Source: Haplomitrium mnioides
Taxonomy: Eukaryota; Marchantiophyta; Haplomitriopsida; Calobryales
Assembly: GCA_049999725.1 (NCBI GenBank)
Contig: JBNGIS010020030.1
Location: 1 to 22,717 of the forward strand
Direction of reading: 5' to 3'
DNA length: 22,717 nucleotides
In this document: positions 16,258 through 22,717 of the stretch, one piece after another
How the letters are laid out: each line of letters starts with the position of its first letter
How positions within the stretch are numbered: the stretch's first letter is position 1
Position numbers and translations under genes: made by a program
The notes under the pieces: generated by a model
What the model saw: the letters and a program-made list of their open reading frames with translations, nothing else
Databases searched by the model: none
Told to the model about the DNA's origin: nothing

Positions 16258-17459
16258 GATCTATATCTTGCACAAGTAGGTTTCTTATTGTGTCTTGCTT
16301 TGCATATCTCTTTTATTTGAGCCTACTTTGAGAATATGTCTTCCCAACATTGATTCATGTTCATCTCGCACAGACAAGTTCTTTATTGAGCAAGTTTTGA
16401 ACCTCTTTGAGTCAACTTTGAGTTGTTAGGCTTCAAAATTGACTCCTTTATATGTTTATAAAGCTTGAGCTTATTTGGTTTCTTGATTGTTCATCTTTTC
16501 ATGTGGATGTTGTTTCAAGCATTAGCATCTATGGACCTTTATTTTTTATCAGATCTTGCAAAGGTAGGTTCATTATTAGGTAGATTTGGATGATTATACT
16601 AAGAGACAAAGAGACGTCTCTTGCGCTTAAGTTTCCATATTAAAGTGGTTTGAGCAGTGTGGAGTGACTAAGTGAGGTAAAGCAAATCCAAAGATGCTCA
16701 ATCCTCCCACTTAGTTCTTCAAGCAAGGGCATGGGGATGCAAAGGTTATCCTGATGGCATGCTAGTCCCTTCCATCTACCTTTGAGATGGATTGCATCTC
16801 TTCTTGGCAATTCGTCGAGCTGAATGTCTTATGAAAAATTAGGTTTTATGCAAAATCATGCAACTCAACAAAAGGACAAATAAGTCTAACATATAGCCAA
16901 GAAAGACATGGGAAACATCATTGGCATAGGGAGGGGCATTCAGGGATGAAGTTCAAGGTTTTTTGAAAGGACTTGGTCACCATGTTTTTTGATTGGTGCC
17001 ACTTGAGTTTTTTTTGGAACTTTCAAGAGTTGTAGTTATTAAAAATGTCATTAATTGTAGTGGTTTTAAGAACTTTCCAGAATTTTAAAGAAATTCTAAG
17101 AAAAATGACATTGTTTTCCTACTCCACCAACCATATTCTATTAACAATATCTTCCCACTAGTCCAACATGGATTCTCAATGTTTATCAGTATTAAGTAGT
17201 ATTTCAAAACATTATTTTTCAAGTTGATCTAATTGCATATAATTGATTGGTAAAACAAATCAACCAACCTACAATTCCTATCAAGCACTCACACTAGTAT
17301 AGCACAACATTAGTGCTTTTAGCAAACTTCTAACATATAATAGTTCTTACTATTAGATTGTATTCATCATTCTAAAACAAATATTCAAGCAATTTGTGGC
17401 AATGAGCTTTTACTTCATCTTTTCATATATGAATAACATGTATATGCCTCTTACAATCT
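16258..17459. other. No recognisable gene
   Basis: About 1.2 kb of AT-rich DNA between two inverse copia fragments. I see no coding frame with a domain signature, no RNA gene and no clear repeat pair. Two weakly similar stretches (ATCTTGCA(C/A)A(A/G)GTAGGTT at about 16264 and 16552) are the only internal resemblance noticed. Confidence 0.5.
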
Positions 17460-17638
17460 CATCTATATGATCAAGATAATACCAAAAATAGAATAAATCT
17501 CTCTTCATTATATTCTATTATCTAGTAGATACATATAGGATGGTTATGATTATAACCTTAATCATAGATTGGGCTAACTAGGATTAGTGCTAATCGTAGG
17601 CTAATGTATTACTTGTATATTAAATATATCTCTTACAT

Positions 17639-17650
17639 TTCCCCTTGGTT
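17639..17650 (-). promoter_or_regulatory. Polypurine tract of copia-2
   Basis: Minus-strand AACCAAGGGGAA directly precedes TGTAAGAG, matching the position and sequence of the copia-1 tract (CAAGGGGGAG). Confidence 0.75.
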
Positions 17651-17754
17651 ATAATATGAGAAATGTTGTATACACATATACAAGTAATAAGAGAAAATGT
17701 AGACTCCAACAATTTCACATGATGTCTTATGCAAGATGAAAGTGGCTCATGAAA

Positions 17755-18075
17755 TGTTGATTTTATCAACTCTTGCAAATATGTTGGAATATTCTCAACA
17801 CATATGTGTGATCTAGTCACCTTTGTAATCTCATTAAATGAGTATGACAATTGTTCAATTTTTCTAATCAAATGTAATAATCTCTTGACTTCACTTTTAC
17901 ATTGCCTTGTTCTTTGATCATTCCATAGAGAGGATAATGTCACCCATTGTAGTTCTTTTGGTATTGAGGATAATTTGTTTTGTTCCTCAAATGAACATGG
18001 GAAGATGTTCTCATAGAAATAGCAATTTGCAAATCTGGATTGAAACACATTCAATGTGGATGGTTATAAGCTCAA
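17755..18075 (-). pseudogene. copia-2 integrase C-terminal coding remnant
   Basis: The minus-strand frame aligns with copia-1 residues encoded at about 2220-2500. Shared words include Val-Phe-Gln-(S/A)-Arg, Glu-Asn-(I/V)-Phe-Pro, Asp-Gln-(R/K)-Thr-Arg-Gln, Glu-Val-Lys-Arg-Leu-Leu-His-Leu, Phe-Asn-Glu-Ile and Lys-Val-Thr-Arg-Ser-His-Ile. About 105 codons are free of stops. At 17750-17760 the frame passes straight into 3' UTR sequence (the ATGAG...GCATAAG block), which marks the deletion junction. The open frame continues by chance through the polypurine tract into the LTR. Confidence 0.9.
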
Positions 18076-18130
18076 GAGATCAAGCGCTCTTTGACTCAAG
18101 ACTCCATATGAGCATAGAGATATAGTCTAC

Positions 18131-18279
18131 GTATGAGCTCAAAATTAGCGAAGGAAAAATCAAACTTACCAACAACTTCTCGAAACTCAAATAGAAAGAG
18201 GATATCTTTGATTCCTATATATGGATAGGATATTCCATCCTAGCCTCCTCCCAAGAGCTGCAACACACCTCTGAACAAA
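18131..18279. other. Unassigned spacer
   Basis: This short stretch between the copia-2 remnant and the minus-strand pseudogene has no clear signature. The 3' end of the pseudogene may extend into it. Confidence 0.4.
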
Positions 18280-19640
18280 AAGCTTTTACCATCAAAGCCA
18301 AAACTTTATGCATCTGTAGCTCTCGAGTCATTTCCTTGATTGAAGCTCTTCAGCTTCCACTTGCTTCAAAACTGAAATTTTTATTTCTTCAAGAATACCT
18401 TAAAAGGAACTCCAAGGTGTCCACTTCATGTCCTCTATTCTTAGTGAACCATTGGCCTTGAGTTTCTAGCCTTTTACAAGGTTCTTCTCCCACATACTAA
18501 AAATACTTTGTTGCAACTCCCAAAGCTCTCCACCTCGAAAGGCCAACTGAACCAGTTGTCTTGAGAAGTCACTATCTTCTCAAGAGTTGACTTTGGCTTC
18601 ATCTCCACAATCTCCAACACAAGTTCTCTTTTCAAATTTTAGGATAATACCATCCAGCTCTCCATAAACTGTTAATGCCAATACTCAATATTTTGAATTG
18701 GCATCAAGTCCAATCAATATTGTTGGTCGTAGTTGTCATCAACCATGAAAAATCATGCTTCTATTGGTGTAAGCCCCATATAAACATAGCAATTGCAAAG
18801 CAAAAGCATCAAATTCTTTGCTATATAATTTGTAATTAAGAGTTATCTTGCAGCAACATTGTGATTGCCTCCTGCAATCTTGTAATGGTACTAGTCATGG
18901 TTCTTGATGTCAAACTCCAACTTATCTTGCAACCCGCACTTTGGGTTCACAACCACAATACAAAAGGAATGCGCATATTTGTTGGTGAGCATTCTCTACA
19001 CTAGAAGCTCAACAAAATCTTCATTCAACCTTCTAATCTAGAATGGCCCCCAGCTATCTATTCCAAGTTTTGGCAAGCTCATGTTCTCCGACCAGATCGT
19101 AGTGATTTTCTCCCATACTCTGCACTGTTGGATTGCAGACTTCTTGATTTTATTCTTGTCTTCCTCAAACACTATCTGAAGGTCAACTTGCTCCTTTTCC
19201 TGAAATATCCAAAGCCCTTTGTGCACTTGCCTCTTTGCTCTTGATGTTGGCTTTTGCATAAGCTTTAGCTCGATATCCTCCTCAGAGCTGCTAGAAGAGG
19301 AGGATGATGGTGTTGCCGAAGAAGATCTTGGTGGAGTTGTCAACTATGAAGGCTTCTTCTGAACTGGCGGTGGTGGTACCAACTTTTTCTTTAGTAGAGT
19401 CAGCTTCTTCTTTGTTGGAGCCTTTATTGGCTCTACTTTCTTCCTTTTTCTTGAAGTTGATAGTCCACTTGTTGTTGTCATAGTGAATGTTGCTGCACTT
19501 GAATGAGGCACACACTGTGCCAAGCTTAAGCCTTGCTTAGTTTTCAAAATCTTCAAACTAAATGCAAATTTGATGAGGTCTCTCTCCACCCACTTTGTGT
19601 CCAGATAGGCATTGACAAAGTCCAATAAAAATTGTGAAAA

Positions 19641-19883
19641 CTTAAAACAAAAAACAAAAAAGTGTCAAAGACTACTTAAAAAAAATATAAACAAGAGTAA
19701 ATGATTGTTGTTTATTACAAGTACTTGTCAACAATCCTTGCAAAGACTCACGGACACTGGTCACTCCTTGTGAGCATGGACTCAAGAGTCTATGTGCACA
19801 TGGAATTCGGAGTCCATGTGCCCATGGACCGTCATTGTAATATAAAGTATAAAATAATAAAAAAATGATCTACAAGGTATTAC
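19641..19883 (-). other. Probable intron (243 bp) in the unknown pseudogene
   Basis: Minus-strand donor AAG|GTAATA (GT at 19882-19883) and acceptor TTTTTTGTTTTAAG|TTT (AG at 19641-19642) with a long T-rich tract. Splicing joins exons in phase 0, and the frame on both sides is the same gene-like frame. The interior is AT-rich and carries a small internal repeat (TCCATGTG/TCTATGTG words at about 19790-19830). Confidence 0.65.
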
Positions 19884-20246
19884 CTTGCTGTTGTTGTCTG
19901 CATCCTATAGATTGTTGGTGAATAGATCTTTTGGCTTCATTTCATTGAAGCAAAATTTCTTGGGCGACACCATGAACAGTGTGGTCATATTTTCAGATTG
20001 CACAAGCATCCTATTGTGGGCTCTATACCCCTCATAAATCATAGTACCTTGGACCAAAATGCCCATGTTGAATTTTTCACCTTCACCTTGGAAAAGGAAA
20101 AGGTGATGGTCGATGTCTATGATGGTCTTGCAGCAAACTAGTCATTCATTGGCTAGTTTGTGAGGCTAAAGAGTCTTCATCACGTCACCATACCAATGAG
20201 ACTTTGGTTGAGCCAATTTTGGAACATTAGCATGAGATGCCGCTTT

Positions 20247-20390
20247 CTTTGATATAAGACAGAGTGAAAATGAGAAGGAAAAAATGCATGATAAAAAGTT
20301 CACAGAGAATGGAAGGCAAAAAAATACCAAATCACAAGAAAAAACAAAAACGACCACAACAAGAAAACAAAAATTGGAAACTGAACTCAC
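20247..20390 (-). other. Probable intron (144 bp) in the unknown pseudogene
   Basis: Minus-strand donor GTC|GTGAGT (GT at 20389-20390) is close to the plant consensus, and the acceptor ATCAAAG|AAAG (AG at 20247-20248) follows a pyrimidine-rich tract. The length is divisible by three and has no stop, so it can also be read through. The resulting hydrophobic, Val/Phe/Ser-only translation reflects T-richness and argues for an intron rather than a membrane segment. Confidence 0.5.
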
Positions 20391-20517
20391 GACAATGGAA
20401 AGAAACATTCCATTGTCACTCCTTTTATACCTGAATTTCGAAAAATATATTTTTTTCGCCAAAAAATGATTTGCTGAGCTCTTGATAAGTAGGTTTTGCT
20501 TGGTGCCAAAAAAAGTT

Positions 20518-20534
20518 AGTATATAAAGCATTGG
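20518..20534 (-). promoter_or_regulatory. TATA-like and CCAAT-like words upstream of the unknown pseudogene
   Basis: Minus-strand CCAATGCTTTATATACT lies about 110 bases before the proposed ATG at 20408. The TATA word is well placed for a plant core promoter, though CCAAT is unusually close to it. AT-rich sequence makes chance matches likely. Confidence 0.25.
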
Positions 20535-20708
20535 TTGCTTTCATCTTTCCAATTTTTTTTTCATTTCCTTTGCAAAAATTTTACTATTTTGTTGTTTTGT
20601 GAATTTTTCTCCAAAAATGCATATTTTGAGTATATGAGTGTGAACTAGAATTATTTGTTAAAATACCTCCTTCAATTTTCTTGGTATGCATTATTATTTT
20701 TAAATAGC

Positions 20709-20944
20709 TGAAGTCTTCAAAGGCAAGACGAGGTTAGAATTTCAGGATTCATGTTCACAAAAAAGTGTTACTTTTGGCCAGCAGCATGAAATTGTTTCAC
20801 ACCGTTGTTTTGAGGAGGTAGATGTTGGAATACCTAAAGAGTCAAGTGTGATGGCTAGTATTTTAGAAAAAAAAATGAAAGTTGTTGAACAAGATGTATC
20901 AAGAGAGGAAGATCAAGCAAGTGAACTCTATGCGTGTATAGGAT
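20709..20944 (+). CDS. Hypothetical short open frame, possibly an exon
   Basis: About 79 codons are open from GTC TTC AAA GGC near 20711 to the TGA at 20942-20944. There is no ATG at the start; a stop lies just upstream, and an AAATAG that could be a 3' splice site precedes it. The composition is protein-like (Lys/Glu-rich second half, with Ile-Leu-Glu-Lys-Lys-Met-Lys and Glu-Glu-Asp-Gln-Ala). I recognise no family. The frame runs into the 30-bp repeat array. Confidence 0.25.
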
Positions 20945-21080
20945 GAAGGATTAAACCCTATGCATGTGTAGGATCAAGGAGTTAACCCAATGCTTGCATA
21001 AGATCAAGAAGTGAATCCAAAGTTGCTTATAAGATCAAGGAGTGAATACAATGGGCGCATAGGATTCAAGACTCAACCTT
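20930..21080. repeat. Five tandem copies of a ~30-bp repeat
   Basis: Units begin at 20930, 20960, 20990, 21020 and 21051 (30, 30, 30, 31 and 30 bp). Each follows the pattern ATGCNTGNATAGGATCAAGGAGTNAACCC with several changes. Related single words occur further right: CCCTATACGTGCATAGG at 21680, and CCTATGCGCGCATAG at 21810. The unit length equals ten codons, but stops occur inside it. Confidence 0.85.
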
Positions 21081-21190
21081 TTGCACGCAATGGATCTTTC
21101 TTGTTGGTCAAACGATCCAAGTTTACTCTTTTTTGTGACTACTCCAACATGTCAACATAGAGACATTCAAGTCAAAATGTCGACACAATT

Positions 21191-21505
21191 GTGGAGCTTT
21201 CTTTGTCATTAGCAAATAACAACAATGATGTTCAAGATCCAAATCTATTTGTTCAAAATACAAAAAAAAACATAGAATTGAATGATTGTTTCAATTTTAG
21301 AGAGGATATGCTATTACCATTGGCGCCACTCAAACCAAAAGTAAATTCTAAGCAAGCTGGGCCTTTGAGCAAGAGTGGAAGATCCTTTGGAAATCAAAAT
21401 CGTTTGGAGGAATCTTCAAACAACAATTTAAACAATGATTCAAGCAAAAAGTCATACTCACTCAACAGATCTCGAGTTGTCAAGAGATACTTTATGCTTG
21501 GATAG
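21191..21505 (+). CDS. Hypothetical Asn/Ser-rich open frame, 104 codons
   Basis: The frame is open from about 21158 to the TAG at 21503-21505, with no ATG near its beginning (the first in-frame ATG is at 21308). It is rich in Asn, Ser, Leu and Lys (Asn runs near 21215 and 21420), ending Lys-Arg-Tyr-Phe-Met-Leu-Gly. No domain is recognised and no paralogue is seen in the window. It may be a fragment of a repeat-derived gene or a chance frame. Confidence 0.25.
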   Translation: MELSLSLANNNNDVQDPNLFVQNTKKNIELNDCFNFREDMLLPLAPLKPKVNSKQAGPLSKSGRSFGNQNRLEESSNNNLNNDSSKKSYSLNRSRVVKRYFMLG

Positions 21506-22717
21506 GGTCTGTTGCTTATAGTTTGACTCCAAAGCACTTTGAGAATCAAATAAAGCAAGGAAATTGTTATGATTGTTGGTTGTGACCTTGGGCTTGTATT
21601 GGGTTTTGGCATTGTTGCTTTCATTCCAAAACCCAACTTGAGATAAACAAGATCAAGAATTGTTTATGTTGTATGTAACCCTATACGTGCATAGGTTTTG
21701 TTCTTGTTTCTTTCAATTCCACTCACAACACTAACGTCAAACCAACCCAAGAAATTGATGTTGTTGCTTTTGATTCTACACACATGTAAGATCAATTATT
21801 GTTCTTTGAATCCTATGCGCGCATAGAGTCAATGATAGCATTGAATTGAAGTTCCAGTTTGTCACCTCAAAGACGCAAATTTTTTTTTCTCCTCTCGAAA
21901 CTCTTGCGCATTTTAAGTCAAAGACAAGTAAGCGATATTTGTTTCTTTAAAGTCACTTAGTTATTGTAAATGTTATTCTGATTCTCCTATATTTAAATAG
22001 TACAAACTAGACTTTTAATCTTTTTTCTTTAGTTTCCACCATTTCTATTCCAAACATTTGTTAAAGTTGCTTTGAATATTTTTTTGCGCCTCAAGTTATC
22101 TTTTCAAATTCAAGACATCAAGATATATTTCACTAAACTATTTATATCTTTTTGGTGCTTTGGGATGATGCTATCAACTATAATATTTCTTCATCTTGAC
22201 CAGCAAATGAAAGAGAGAACAAAACTTACAAACCATGGAATAAAATGTTGTGTCGTTGGTCTGTGAAGTCATGAAGCGCATATGTGGGCCATTTCAGGCT
22301 TTGGTAGTCATGGTATAGTTCTGATATATTGAAAGACATATGGGAGTGGGTTTTGAAGCCATGAGAGGAAACTTCCATTTTTTCGGTTTTTCCTTAATAT
22401 GCGTATAGAGTTAATAATGTTCTTATTAGAAATGTTTAGGGTCTGATATTTTATAGGAGTATATTATATTGTTATAATAACTAGTATAAATTTACAAAAG
22501 TGAAAAATCATTTGTAAACCGGGAGTTATAACCGGTCAAAGTTGTAATAGTGCTATACATAAAAGCCAAAATAGAGAGTATCTAGATATTAGAAAATACA
22601 AATATTATTATATGGGTAGAAAGCTTATTTAACAAGATTTCCAACAAGCTATAGTACAGGCAAATTGATTAAGTATTAAGGATTTTATAGAGATTCTTCT
22701 AGAATAGACTAAAGAGG
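21506..22717. other. No recognisable gene
   Basis: The last 1.2 kb is AT-rich. It holds two dispersed words related to the 30-bp repeat (near 21680 and 21810), including the 14-bp perfect palindrome CTATGCGCGCATAG at 21811-21824. No domain-bearing frame, RNA gene or element terminus is visible. A 64-codon frame at 22072-22266 has no signature. Confidence 0.5.

Larger units (their letters stand above)
17460..18130 (-). mobile_element. copia-2: internally deleted copy of the copia-1 family
   Basis: On the minus strand this contains post-integrase coding sequence, a short 3' UTR, polypurine tract and LTR, all matching copia-1 in order. Everything between the copia-1 equivalents of about 2500 and 4785 (linker, RT, RNase H) is missing. 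The LTR starts TGTAAGAG at 17637 and shares CTATGATTA and GATTAGCACTAATCCTA-type words with the copia-1 LTR. The outer end is unclear. The 5' part beyond about 18130 is lost or too diverged. Confidence 0.85.
18280..20408 (-). pseudogene. Multi-exon gene remnant of unknown function
   Basis: One minus-strand frame can be followed from ATG at 20406-20408 through two probable introns (20247-20390, 19641-19883) to about 18855. After a frameshift it continues in another frame to about 18280. The total is roughly 570 codons. Exon 2 has a compact globular look (His-Trp-Tyr-Gly-Asp-Val, Phe-Gln-Gly-Glu-Gly-Glu-Lys, Met-Val-Ser-Pro-Lys-Lys-Phe-Cys-Phe). Exon 3 begins with Asp-Phe-Val-Asn-Ala-Tyr, then has a Lys/Pro-rich basic stretch (about 19375-19460), a Ser-rich acidic stretch (19275-19330), and conserved-looking Gln-Gln-Cys-Arg-Val-Trp-Glu-Lys and Asp-Ser-Trp-Gly-Pro-Phe. 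In-frame stops are at 20166, 20142, 19905, 19344, 19038 and several further on. I do not recognise the family. Basic plus acidic tracts suggest a nuclear protein, which is only an inference. It may be host-derived or an ORF of an unnamed repeat. Confidence 0.6.

Noticed and set aside
20421-20434. Minus-strand TATAAAA as the promoter of the unknown pseudogene
   Set aside because: It lies only about 20-26 bases before the proposed ATG, leaving no room for a 5' UTR; the more upstream TATATA is better placed.
20166-20531. Minus-strand frame read as a membrane protein (Val/Phe/Ser-rich stretch)
   Set aside because: The hydrophobic stretch matches a pyrimidine-rich intron with GT-AG ends; its two ends belong to the unknown pseudogene instead.
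1-22717. CRISPR arrays, tRNA or rRNA genes
   Set aside because: No regular short repeats with unique spacers, no cloverleaf with conserved box A/B, and no rRNA-like blocks were seen; the sequence is eukaryotic.

Overview
The window looks like repeat-rich intergenic DNA from a land plant with a large, retrotransposon-laden genome. The evidence is two plant-type Ty1/copia families, a Ty3/gypsy element whose Gag and integrase resemble those I associate with seedless plants and gymnosperms, GT-AG introns, low GC, and two runs of exactly 100 N (scaffold gaps). A gymnosperm, fern or moss fits better than an angiosperm, but this is an inference. I see no intact host gene, tRNA, rRNA or CRISPR array.

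Layout. 1-5152 (+): a copia element (copia-1) cut by the left edge. It reads in one frame from Gag to RNase H but has three in-frame stops and two assembly gaps, and ends in a polypurine tract and 3' LTR. 5216-6337: a 1.1 kb unit bounded by a 35-bp perfect inverted repeat and filled with degenerate ~131-bp repeats. 6338-7935: no recognisable gene. 7936-14989 (+): a decayed gypsy element with its LTR structure. 15190-16257 (-): the 3' end of a second copia family (copia-3). 16258-17460: nothing recognised. 17460-18130 (-): a second, internally deleted copy of the copia-1 family (copia-2). 18280-20408 (-): a broken, apparently intron-containing gene of unknown function. 20709-22717 (+): weak hypothetical frames and a 30-bp tandem repeat with a palindromic core.

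The most interesting object is the gypsy element. In order it carries Gag, a zinc knuckle, an aspartic protease remnant, a cytosine-5 DNA methyltransferase domain, RNase H, integrase and a C-terminal PHD finger. The methyltransferase shows motif I, motif II, the Pro-Cys of motif IV, Glu-Asn-Val of motif VI and a DNMT3-like motif VIII, all in one frame. An intact relative would thus encode both a DNA-methylation writer and a putative histone-tail reader next to its replication enzymes. This copy is dead: stops and frameshifts run throughout, and a deletion has removed the reverse transcriptase core and the C-terminal part of the methyltransferase. LTR retrotransposons with DNMT domains have been described in dinoflagellates and charophyte algae (from memory). 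Whether the DNMT plus PHD combination in this kind of host is already described is the main thing to check.
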